NCBI RefSeq assembly: GCF_000412635.1 | Contig: NZ_ASTG01000006.1 | Span: 159,254 to 223,253, forward strand | DNA: 64,000 nucleotides | Reading direction: 5' to 3' | Source: Sphingobium bisphenolivorans | GTDB lineage: Bacteria; Pseudomonadota; Alphaproteobacteria; Sphingomonadales; Sphingomonadaceae | Shown here: piece after piece, positions 8,601-15,635 of the stretch | Layout: each line of letters opens with the position of its first letter | How positions within the stretch are numbered: the stretch's first letter is position 1 | Made by a program: the position numbers and the translations under genes | The notes under the pieces: model-generated | Database searches by the model: none | Seen by the model: only the letters and a program-made list of their open reading frames with translations | Told to the model about the DNA's origin: nothing

Positions 8601-9009
8601 GCCGGCGGTGCGACAGGATAGCGGCCAGAGCAAAGCCGCCGATCAAACCGATATGTTCGAAAAAGGCGTTGGTCGCCATGAAACGCGCCTGTCCTTCCAT
8701 TGCCCAGAAATTATTGGCGACGAGCGCGGCGAGCGCGGTGAACATCCCCAGCATGCCTGCACCCAGCCAGACGAGCCGGTCGGCCAGGATCAGCGCCGGT
8801 CCGATCAATTCCACCGCTATGGTCAGCGCGGCAAACAGGGCGGCGGGCTGGAGGCCGAAATGCGCCTGCTCGGCAACGGCCCCCTGCCAGTCCCCCAGCT
8901 TGACAACCCCGCCCAGAATATAGGGACCGGTGAGCGCCAGGCGGGCAAGGAAGGATGTTGCAGGCCAGGAGAGAACAGCGGCAATCGAGCGGGGCATTTC
9001 GTGGGACAT
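8587..9009 (-). CDS. DoxX family membrane protein
   Basis: A 140-residue protein with four hydrophobic helices and the DoxX pattern (FLARLALTGPYILGGVVKL near the start, NNFWAMEG and FEHIGLIGGF later). The open frame runs further upstream, but MSHEMPRS at 9009 matches family starts. DoxX proteins are linked to thiol/quinone redox balance in some bacteria; here the role is unknown. It overlaps the porin gene by 14 bp and lies 97 bp after the amidohydrolase. Confidence 0.82.
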   Translation of the reverse strand: MSHEMPRSIAAVLSWPATSFLARLALTGPYILGGVVKLGDWQGAVAEQAHFGLQPAALFAALTIAVELIGPALILADRLVWLGAGMLGMFTALAALVANNFWAMEGQARFMATNAFFEHIGLIGGFALAAILSHRRHGDA

Positions 9010-9106
9010 GGCAATTCTCGTCCGTTCGCAGCGCCGGGGCGGCGAAGCGGGATATTCAGGGAAGGAAGAATTGGCTCCCCCGCCATGGAGGAGCCGGTGC
9101 ATCAGG

Positions 9107-11032
9107 TCAGACCGCCCAGCAGCCGCAGCCCAGCGCGCCCCAGAAGCTCTGGACGTCGACGGCAGGAACGCTGGCGCCGAGCGCGGCGGCATGGTCGTGG
9201 CCATGTACGCCGCAGGATGAATGGCAACCGCAGGCGGACGCCATCTTCCGCGTGGTTTCGTCCCGACGATAATAGCCGCCGAAGGTCGCGACCGGCGACC
9301 AGTCGGGAATCGCCTTGGGCGCTTCAGGAGCGAGCGGGCCGAAATCGCCCTCACCGTAGACGATCTTGCCGCCAAGCACGGTCAGCACCGACCGCAGATG
9401 CGCGATCTCGCTTTCGGGCACGCTGAAATAATCATCCGACAGCAGCGCCAGATCCGCAAGCTGTCCAGCCTTGATCTGCCCCTTCTTGCCCACCTCATTG
9501 GAGAACCATGTATTCTTTTCGGTCCAGAGGCGCAGCGCAGTCTCCCGATCCAGGCGGTTACGTACCGGATAGAGGGCAAGACCACCGACCGTCCTGGACG
9601 TCACCAGCCAGCTCAGCGAAACCCAGGGATTATAGCTGGCAACCCGCGTGGCATCGGTTCCCGCGCCTACGGGCACACCTGACGCCATCATCCGCTTGAT
9701 CGGCGGGGTCGCCTCCGCCGCTTTGGCGCCATAGCGTTCGACGAAATATTCGCCTTGGAACGCCATGCGGTGCTGCACCGCGATGCCACCGCCAAGCGCC
9801 GCGATCCGGTCGATATTGCGCTCGCTGATGGTTTCGGCATGGTCGAAGAACCAGTTGAGCCCTTGAAGCGGAATGTCGCGATTGACCTTCTCGAACACGT
9901 CCAGCGCTCGCCCGATCGTCTGGTCATAGGTGGCATGCAGGCGCCAGGGCCAGCGGCGTTCGGCGAGCAGTCGAATGACCGGTTCCAGGTCCCCTTCCAT
10001 TTCCAACGGCATGTCGGGCCGGGCGACGCGGAAATCCTCGAAGTCCGCCGCCGAATAGACCAGCATCTCGCCCGCGCCATTGTGGCGATAAGTATCATCG
10101 CCATCGCCCGGCTTGATCTGCGTCGACCAGCTGGCAAAGTCCTTCAGCTCTTCCTTCGGCTTCTGCGTGAAGAGATTATAGGCGATGCGCAGCGTCAGTT
10201 CACCATCCTTGTGCAGCTTATCGATGACTTCATAGTCGTCAGGATAGTTTTGTGATCCGCCGCCCGCGTCGATGACACTCGTGACGCCCAGGCTATTAAG
10301 TTCCCGCATGAAATGCTTCGTCGAATTCAGCTGGTAATCTTGCGGAAGCTTGGGCCCCTTGGCGAGTGTGGAATAGAGGATCGTCGCATTGGGCTGAGCC
10401 AGCAGCAAGCCGGTCGGGTTACCCGCCGCATCGCGGACAATCTCCCCGCCCGGCGGGTTGGGCGTGTCCTTGGTGTAGCCGACCGCCCGCAGCGCGGCGG
10501 CGTTGAGCAGCGCGCGATCATAAAGATGCAGGATGAAGACTGGCGTGTCGGGCGCGGCGGCGTTGATCTCGTCCAGCGTGGGCAGGCGCTTTTCGGCGAA
10601 CTGATGTTCGGTGAAGCCGCCAACGACGCGCACCCATTGCGGCGGCGGGGTATTTTCGGCCTGCTTCTTCAGCATCGCCATCGCCTCGGACAGGCTCGGC
10701 ACGCCTTCCCAGCGCAGTTCCATATTATAGTTGAGCCCGCCACGGATCACATGGATGTGACTGTCGATCAGCCCCGGGATCAGGCGGCGCCCGCGGGCGT
10801 CAATAACGGTAGCGTCGGCGGCAGCGGCTGCCCGCACCTCGCCTTCCATCCCGACCGCCAGGAACTTGCCACCACGGATGGCGACCGCGTCGGCGACCGG
10901 ATTTTCTCGGTCCAGCGTCGTAACCTTGGCGTTGATGATGATGAGGTCCTTGGGGCTCATGGCGAAACTCTCTGTGGCGGTCAGTAGGGCGGTGGTGGCG
11001 GCGCTCGCCAGTGCTTGCCGGCGCGTGATCAT
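9107..11032 (-). CDS. YtcJ-like amidohydrolase with Cys/His-rich C-terminal tail
   Basis: A 641-residue protein of the amidohydrolase-3 family. A Tat-like signal (MITRRQALAS) precedes the metal-dependent hydrolase domain, with metal ligands H92 and H94 in DSHIHV, later FDHAET, and GAGTDATR near residue 480. Substrates of this family are varied (formamides, hydantoin-like or aryl amides) and not predictable here. The last 45 residues are unusual: ACGCHSSCGVHGHDH and a terminal GCGCWAV. The XapX gene overlaps its start by 4 bp. Confidence 0.85.
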   Translation of the reverse strand: MITRRQALASAATTALLTATESFAMSPKDLIIINAKVTTLDRENPVADAVAIRGGKFLAVGMEGEVRAAAAADATVIDARGRRLIPGLIDSHIHVIRGGLNYNMELRWEGVPSLSEAMAMLKKQAENTPPPQWVRVVGGFTEHQFAEKRLPTLDEINAAAPDTPVFILHLYDRALLNAAALRAVGYTKDTPNPPGGEIVRDAAGNPTGLLLAQPNATILYSTLAKGPKLPQDYQLNSTKHFMRELNSLGVTSVIDAGGGSQNYPDDYEVIDKLHKDGELTLRIAYNLFTQKPKEELKDFASWSTQIKPGDGDDTYRHNGAGEMLVYSAADFEDFRVARPDMPLEMEGDLEPVIRLLAERRWPWRLHATYDQTIGRALDVFEKVNRDIPLQGLNWFFDHAETISERNIDRIAALGGGIAVQHRMAFQGEYFVERYGAKAAEATPPIKRMMASGVPVGAGTDATRVASYNPWVSLSWLVTSRTVGGLALYPVRNRLDRETALRLWTEKNTWFSNEVGKKGQIKAGQLADLALLSDDYFSVPESEIAHLRSVLTVLGGKIVYGEGDFGPLAPEAPKAIPDWSPVATFGGYYRRDETTRKMASACGCHSSCGVHGHDHAAALGASVPAVDVQSFWGALGCGCWAV

Positions 11033-11223
11033 GCGCCGCCTGTCCGATTCGAAGGCAGTTCGCCAAGCAGGTGGTGGGCAAGCGGAACGACCTGCTCGCC
11101 CAGCAATATTCCCGCCAGCCCGATGAGGGCGATCACCGGCGGGGCGGGAGAACGGACGCCGAGCATGCTGTAGACGATGCCGACCAGCAATCCGGCGCCC
11201 AAGGAAATGAAATAGGGCTTCAT
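11029..11223 (-). CDS. XapX domain small membrane protein
   Basis: A 64-residue protein with two transmembrane helices and the XapX signature (SLGAGLLVGIVYSMLGVRSP, then PPVIALIGLAGILLGEQ). XapX proteins are of unknown function and often occur next to hydrolases and amidohydrolases. Its stop overlaps the amidohydrolase ATG. It follows the alpha/beta hydrolase gene by 25 bp. Confidence 0.85.
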   Translation of the reverse strand: MKPYFISLGAGLLVGIVYSMLGVRSPAPPVIALIGLAGILLGEQVVPLAHHLLGELPSNRTGGA

Positions 11224-11248
11224 GACGTCCGTCCTTCCCTCGCTTCGC

Positions 11249-12088
11249 TCAGGCCTGGATGAAGGCGAGGATGTCGGCGTTCAGGACATCCGCGTTCACC
11301 GTCAGCATGCCGTGCGACAAACCCTCATAGACCTTGAGCGTGGCATTCGGCAGCAGTTCGGCCTGAAGCACGCCCGCATTCTTGTAGGGAACGACCTGGT
11401 CGTCATCGCCGTGCAGCACCAGCGTCGGCACGGTGATCGCCTTCAGATCATTTGTCTGGTCCGTCTCCGAAAAGGCCTTGATGCCCTCATAATGGGCAAG
11501 CGCGCTGCCCATCATGCCCTGACGCCACCAATTGTCGATCACAGCGGTCTTCACGTCCGCGCCGTCACGGTTGAAGCCGTAGAAGGGGCCAGCGGCGACG
11601 TCGCGGAAGAACTGGGCGCGGTTCGCGGCAAGGCCAGCGCGCAAACCGTCGAACACGTCCATCGGCAAGCCGCCGGGATAGCGATCCGTCTTCAGCATGA
11701 TCGGCGGAACGGCGCTGACAAGGACGGCCTTGGCAACCCGGCCCTCCGGCAATCCATGGCGGGCGACATAAGCCGCCACTTCGCCGCCTCCGGTCGAATG
11801 GCCGATGTGGATCGCATTGCGCAGGTCCAGATGCCGGGCGACGGCTGCGGCGTCGGCGGCGTAGTGATCCATGTCATGGCCAAAGTCCACCTGTGCCGAG
11901 CGGCCGTGGCCGCGGCGATCATGGGCAACGGCCCGATAGCCCTTCGACAGGAAGAACAGCATCTGCGCGTCCCAGTCGTCGGAGGAAAGCGGCCAGCCAT
12001 GGTGGAACATGATCGGCTGGGCATCCTTGCTGCCCCAGTCCTTGTAGAAAATCTGCGTGCCGTCCTGCGTGGTGACATAGTTGGTCAT
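11249..12088 (-). CDS. Alpha/beta hydrolase, non-haem chloroperoxidase/esterase type
   Basis: A 279-residue protein with the fold's landmarks: HHGWPLSSDDWDAQ oxyanion region, nucleophile S98 in GHSTGGG, Asp in HGDDDQVVP and His in LSHGML. It belongs to the cofactor-free haloperoxidase/arylesterase group, whose perhydrolase activity is well known in vitro; the physiological substrate is usually unknown. It is the second gene of the leftward operon, separated from the first by 63 bp that hold a strong hairpin. Confidence 0.88.
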   Translation of the reverse strand: MTNYVTTQDGTQIFYKDWGSKDAQPIMFHHGWPLSSDDWDAQMLFFLSKGYRAVAHDRRGHGRSAQVDFGHDMDHYAADAAAVARHLDLRNAIHIGHSTGGGEVAAYVARHGLPEGRVAKAVLVSAVPPIMLKTDRYPGGLPMDVFDGLRAGLAANRAQFFRDVAAGPFYGFNRDGADVKTAVIDNWWRQGMMGSALAHYEGIKAFSETDQTNDLKAITVPTLVLHGDDDQVVPYKNAGVLQAELLPNATLKVYEGLSHGMLTVNADVLNADILAFIQA

Positions 12089-12116
12089 GGAGCGTTCCTT
12101 TCGGAGGAAGAAGAGC

Positions 12117-12139
12117 GGGTGGCCGGTTCCAGGCCACCC
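12117..12139 (-). terminator. Hairpin between first and second gene of the hydrolase operon
   Basis: GGGTGGCC and GGCCACCC form a perfect 8-bp stem around a 7-base loop. On the transcribed (minus) strand it is followed by a pyrimidine-rich GCTCTTCTTCC stretch. It may be a partial terminator that lowers downstream expression, or an mRNA-stabilising stem. Confidence 0.5.
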
Positions 12140-12151
12140 CTCATTACCAGA

Positions 12152-12811
12152 TCAGTGCGCGCCTTCGGAGGCGTTGAACATGGTCTTGGCATAGGTGATG
12201 CCAAGGCCATAGGCGCCGCCCCACTTGCGGGCGATGCCGGTGGTCATGTCGTAGGTTTCGGTCCGCGCCCAGTCGCGCTGAAGTTCGAGCAGATATTGGA
12301 GCGAAGTGATCGGACGGGCGCCCGCCTGGATCATGCGCTCGACGGCGCGCTCATGCGCTTCCTCGCTGATGTCGCCGCTGGCGTCGGTGATGACATAGAC
12401 CTCGAAGCCCTGCTCGATGGCGGACAGCACCGGACCGACGATGCAGACGCTGGTCCAGAGGCCGGCGAAGACGAGGCGATCCTTGCCGATGCGGTTGACT
12501 TCTTCGATGACGGCGGCGTCTTCCCAGGTGTTCATGCTGGTGCGGTCGAGCATCGGCTGGTCGTGGAAGGCTTCGGTGATCTCGCTGAACATCGGCCCGG
12601 AAAAGCTCTTCTCGGCGACGGTGGTGAGGATCGCGGGCACGTTGAAGCCGGCGGCGGCATTGGAAACGAGCGCGGCATTGTTGCGCAGCAGTTCGGGCGC
12701 GATCGACTTGGTGGCGAAAGCCATCTGCGACTGGAAGTCGATGAGGACCAGCGCGTGATTGCTGGGCGAAAGCAGGGCTTTGGCGGGAGTGGGCGTGGCG
12801 GTGATCGTCAT
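12152..12811 (-). CDS. Isochorismatase-like cysteine hydrolase (YcaC type)
   Basis: A 219-residue protein of the isochorismatase-like superfamily with catalytic D25 (LVLIDFQSQM), a lysine near residue 110 and C123 (GLWTSVCIVG). It most resembles YcaC-like hydrolases of unknown substrate, not true isochorismatases. The reading frame is open further upstream, but AGAGGA before the ATG at 12811 supports this start. It leads the six-gene leftward operon, and copy 3 of the shared LysR-regulon motif lies 73 bp upstream. Confidence 0.87.
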   Translation of the reverse strand: MTITATPTPAKALLSPSNHALVLIDFQSQMAFATKSIAPELLRNNAALVSNAAAGFNVPAILTTVAEKSFSGPMFSEITEAFHDQPMLDRTSMNTWEDAAVIEEVNRIGKDRLVFAGLWTSVCIVGPVLSAIEQGFEVYVITDASGDISEEAHERAVERMIQAGARPITSLQYLLELQRDWARTETYDMTTGIARKWGGAYGLGITYAKTMFNASEGAH

Positions 12812-12869
12812 GATGCTGTCCTCTTGGGTGATGGTGAGCTTGTGAGAGCAGGGATAGCCACAGAAGGAA

Positions 12870-13600
12870 CTACGACAAAGCCGGATAAATTTGTCCGATC
12901 TGTTCGAGAAAGTAGAAAGCAGCGTTGCGCCGGATATTAGGCGCCCGGCCAATCGTCACGAAAAGCCCTCCCTCGCCGCTCAACTGATGCACCCAGCCGA
13001 GTTGCGCCAGAATATCCTCCAGCCACCATCCCCCTTCTTCCGCGCTGGTCAACGCCTGATCGGCAGCACCGCCACCCAGCAAGGCGCTTGGCACGGCGCG
13101 GACATAGCCAATGCCGTTCGCCGCGAACCAGCGACGCACCTCCGCCAAGCGGTGCCGATGCTCTTCGGGATGATGATATTGATCGCGCAGCCATGCCTTG
13201 TGCCGCTTGGCTTGTTCCCGTCGCTCCGCCAAGGCCCGGTCGCCAGGCACCCAGCGCCCGCCACTTGCCAGCGCAACCAAACGCGGGAGCCGGTGCGGCA
13301 AGCGCGCATAGCTATTGTATAGACCCAATATGACCAGCCCGCCGCGCCGCGCCAGCCGCGCGACAGGAGCGAAGACCCGCCGGGATCGGGCGCGTGGTGC
13401 AACACGCCGGAGCAATAGATGATATCGAACGATCCTGCTCGAAGGCCGGGACGATGCAAGCCCGCCTCGACGAAGCAGACCTGGCCGATCCCCAAATCGA
13501 CCGGCAGGGCGGCCTGCTCGTTGCCGATGACGTGGCCGGCGTGGTGTGGCGGGTGATTGCAGCCAGGACAGAAGGCTAGCGGGGCTACAAGCTGACGGGC
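12870..13600 (-). pseudogene. SAM-dependent methyltransferase remnant, N-truncated and frameshifted
   Basis: Two frames together give the C-terminal half of a class I methyltransferase. Frame A (to about 13400) reads VCFVEAGLHRPGLRAGSFD then YCSGVLHHAPDP. A missing C in a CCC run then moves the match to frame B: RRVFAPVARLARRGGLVILG, the YNSYARLPHRL region, and DQYHHPEEHRH. The N-terminal SAM-binding part is absent or unrecognisable, and the coding match stops near the EamA gene. Frame B runs to a stop at 12870 through the operator motif, so the original C terminus was probably near IGRAPNIRR. The shift could be a sequencing error, but the N-terminal loss is not explained by that. Confidence 0.7.
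12885..12917. promoter_or_regulatory. Shared LysR-regulon motif, copy 3 (hydrolase operon)
   Basis: ATAA, 13 bases, GTTCGAG, then AAAGTAGAA; core at 12903-12917. Orientation and spacing to the downstream leftward gene (73 bp) match copies 1 and 2. It overlaps the read-through tail of the broken methyltransferase gene. Confidence 0.6.
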
Positions 13601-13604
13601 GGCT

Positions 13605-14495
13605 CTATGGCTGATCGACTTTCTCTCCTGATCCGGACGTCATGGCCGTCCCGATCGAGGCGCAGATGATCAGTCCAATCGCGAGCCATTGTGAGCGCGT
13701 CAGAACTTCGCCCAGCAGCAGCAGCGCCATCACCGCCCCGACCGCGGGCTCGGCGCTCATCAGGATACCGAAGCTGTTCGCGGGCAAGCGGGGCAGGGCC
13801 ACCATCTCCAATGAATAGGGTATCGCGCTGGAGACGATCCCCACGCCCAGGCCGAGCAGCAGCGCTTCAGGGCTGAGCAGCGCAGGTCCGGCCTGCACGA
13901 TCCCGACGGGCGCCACCAGCAGCGCCGCCACGATCATGCCGCCCGCGGAAGCGGCCGCTCCGTGGATGCGGCCAGCGTGTCGGCCGACAAGGATATAGCC
14001 CGCCCAGCACACCCCCGCGACGAGCGCGAGCGCAATTCCGCGCCAGTCGAGTTGGGACGCACCGCCCCAGAGCGGCAGCAGGCTACCCATCCCCAGCACG
14101 GCGAGGCCGATCCAGAGAAAGTCCAGCTTTCGCCGGGATGTGAATAGGGCGACAGCCAACGGCCCTGTGAACTCGATCGCGATCGCAAGCCCCAGCGGGA
14201 TAAAGGCGAGCGCGTTGTAGAAGGAGAGGTTCATGATGCCGAGCGTGACGCCATAGGCCAGCAAAGGTCGCCAACCAGCCTTCAGGTCCAGCCGCCAAGG
14301 CCGGAACGCCATCGTAAGGATGATCGCGCCGACGATGAGCCGCAGCGTCGTGGCTCCATCCGGCCCGACCAACGGGAACAGGCGCTTGGCAAGCGTCGCG
14401 CCGCAGGTCACGGACAATAGCGACAGGGAGAGCGCGCCGGTGGCAACAAAATCCACGCGCCGGGAATTGGCGCGCGGCGCCGCGAGACTGGTCAT
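13605..14495 (-). CDS. EamA/RhtA-type membrane exporter
   Basis: A 296-residue protein with about ten transmembrane helices in two EamA repeats. The family motifs [30 protein letters not shown] and [17 protein letters not shown] mark it as the RhtA (threonine/homoserine exporter) branch of drug/metabolite transporters. It is divergent from an Lrp/AsnC regulator with a perfect 17-bp palindrome in between, the common arrangement for an amino-acid exporter and its sensor. The substrate is inferred to be an amino acid. Confidence 0.87.
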   Translation of the reverse strand: MTSLAAPRANSRRVDFVATGALSLSLLSVTCGATLAKRLFPLVGPDGATTLRLIVGAIILTMAFRPWRLDLKAGWRPLLAYGVTLGIMNLSFYNALAFIPLGLAIAIEFTGPLAVALFTSRRKLDFLWIGLAVLGMGSLLPLWGGASQLDWRGIALALVAGVCWAGYILVGRHAGRIHGAAASAGGMIVAALLVAPVGIVQAGPALLSPEALLLGLGVGIVSSAIPYSLEMVALPRLPANSFGILMSAEPAVGAVMALLLLGEVLTRSQWLAIGLIICASIGTAMTSGSGEKVDQP

Positions 14496-14572
14496 AATGC
14501 ACTCGGTTAATGGCTGAACGCGGCACAGCTACCCGAGCGGCGTTGATAAGGGTGCTCAATTTCAGCGTTTTT

Positions 14573-14589
14573 GCGATAAAATTTATCGC
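14573..14589. promoter_or_regulatory. Perfect palindrome GCGATAAAATTTATCGC, candidate Lrp operator
   Basis: A 17-bp perfect dyad, AT-rich at its centre, located 17 bp before the Lrp-family ATG and about 80 bp before the divergent exporter. Position and symmetry fit an AsnC/Lrp autoregulatory site. Confidence 0.6.
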
Positions 14590-14606
14590 GTATCGCGCGA
14601 GCTGCT

Positions 14607-15083
14607 ATGAAAGTTGATCCCCTCGATTCGTTCGATCGGAAGCTGCTGGAACTGCTGCAAGCCGATGCGCAGCAGCCCGTCTCTGTTTTGGCGGACGCTG
14701 TGGGCTTGTCGCCGCCCGCCTGCTACCGCCGGATCCGGCGACTGCGCGCGAGCGGCGTGATCGAACGGGAGATCGCGGTCGTTCGCCCAAGGCAAGTCGG
14801 CTGGCCCCTGTCGATGATCGTGCTCATTTCGCTGGAACGTGAGGACGCCCATACGCTCGACGAGATGATGGAAATTTTCCGCAATGAGCCCGAAATTCTG
14901 GAGGCCTGGAACGTCACCGGCGACCATGACTTCGCGCTGCGCATCGTCGCGCGGGACATGGAGGGATACGACGATCTTGCCCAGCGCCTGTTCGCTGCCA
15001 ACGAACGCATCCGCACCTTCAAGACCCTTGTGGTGATCCGCGAGGTCAAACCGCTCAGTCCAGTTCCGGTGAATGACGTCTGA
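14607..15083 (+). CDS. Lrp/AsnC family regulator
   Basis: A 158-residue protein with an N-terminal HTH (DSFDRKLLELLQADAQ and GLSPPACYRRIRRL) and a C-terminal RAM effector domain (AWNVTGDHDFALRIVARD). Members bind amino acids and control their metabolism or export. The divergent EamA/RhtA exporter and the palindrome immediately upstream suggest control of that exporter and of itself. Confidence 0.9.
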   Translation: MKVDPLDSFDRKLLELLQADAQQPVSVLADAVGLSPPACYRRIRRLRASGVIEREIAVVRPRQVGWPLSMIVLISLEREDAHTLDEMMEIFRNEPEILEAWNVTGDHDFALRIVARDMEGYDDLAQRLFAANERIRTFKTLVVIREVKPLSPVPVNDV

Positions 15084-15184
15084 CATGGGCGCGGCACGGC
15101 CTCACCCCCGGCGCCCCCCCTTCCCGGCTACGCAGTATCATCGATCGCAATGCCGTTCGCGCCCCCCATGAAGGCAAGTTGCGC

Positions 15185-15196
15185 GAGGCTTCGCAA
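15185..15196. repeat. 12-bp direct repeat GAGGCTTCGCAA, left copy
   Basis: Identical to 19106-19117, on the other side of the methyltransferase/DUF5681/terminase cassette. The left copy sits in a short inverted repeat (TTGCG ... CGCAA). Candidate attachment-site or target duplication; chance cannot be excluded for 12 bp. Confidence 0.35.
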
Positions 15197-15255
15197 GAGC
15201 TTGGGTGAAGCGTGGTGCAGGACGCAGTCTAGAGCGAACTCGTCTCTGGGACGGA

Positions 15256-15408
15256 TTTCCCTGCCAAGGCCCGTTTAGCAGGGAATTTTGTGCAATCGCT
15301 GGGAATTGCACCACTTTGCACCTCTTGGAAAGCACGGATTCCTGCGGCTTTCACGGGCAAATTCCCTGCGCACGCTCACAGGGAATTTTCTCCGCCCAGC
15401 AGGGAATT
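15256..15408. repeat. Array of CAGGGAATT motifs in both orientations
   Basis: CAGGGAATT occurs at 15279, 15379 and 15400, CTGGGAATT at 15299, the inverse AATTCCCTG at 15360, and a partial inverse TTTCCCTG at 15256. The pairs 15279/15299 and 15379/15400 are spaced 20-21 bp, two helical turns, as expected for a multimeric protein-binding site. Purpose unknown. Confidence 0.7.
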
Positions 15409-15635
15409 CACCGACCCTGCAGCCGCCCACCACTGGGCAGCGACAAGGATGCAGACAGGGACCGGCTGATCTGCTAATGAACCCGCACCTCGAGCAGATT
15501 GTCACCCGGCCACCGGGTTAGGACGCAGCATGAGGACAACCAACTGTCGCTTCACGATGTGAGGCGGGAGGTCGGCTGTCCGCACCTGTGTCCGGCATCT
15601 GCTTCCCGTGTCCTTCGTGCAGCGGAACGAAGGAC

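Larger units (their letters stand above)
15084..15635. other. Gene-free stretch before the phage-like cassette
   Basis: No convincing gene is visible in these 550 bp. The stretch contains one end of a 12-bp direct repeat (15185-15196), an array of CAGGGAATT motifs (15256-15408) and presumably the promoter of the methyltransferase gene. It reads as the left border of a mobile or formerly mobile segment. Confidence 0.6.

Noticed and set aside
11222-12940. 572-codon open frame on the plus strand
   Set aside because: Antisense to the alpha/beta hydrolase and isochorismatase-like genes; low-complexity composition and no family features. Shadow of GC-rich coding DNA.
15256-15408. CAGGGAATT array as a CRISPR array
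   Set aside because: Repeat units are 9 bp, irregularly spaced and in both orientations; no spacers or cas genes.
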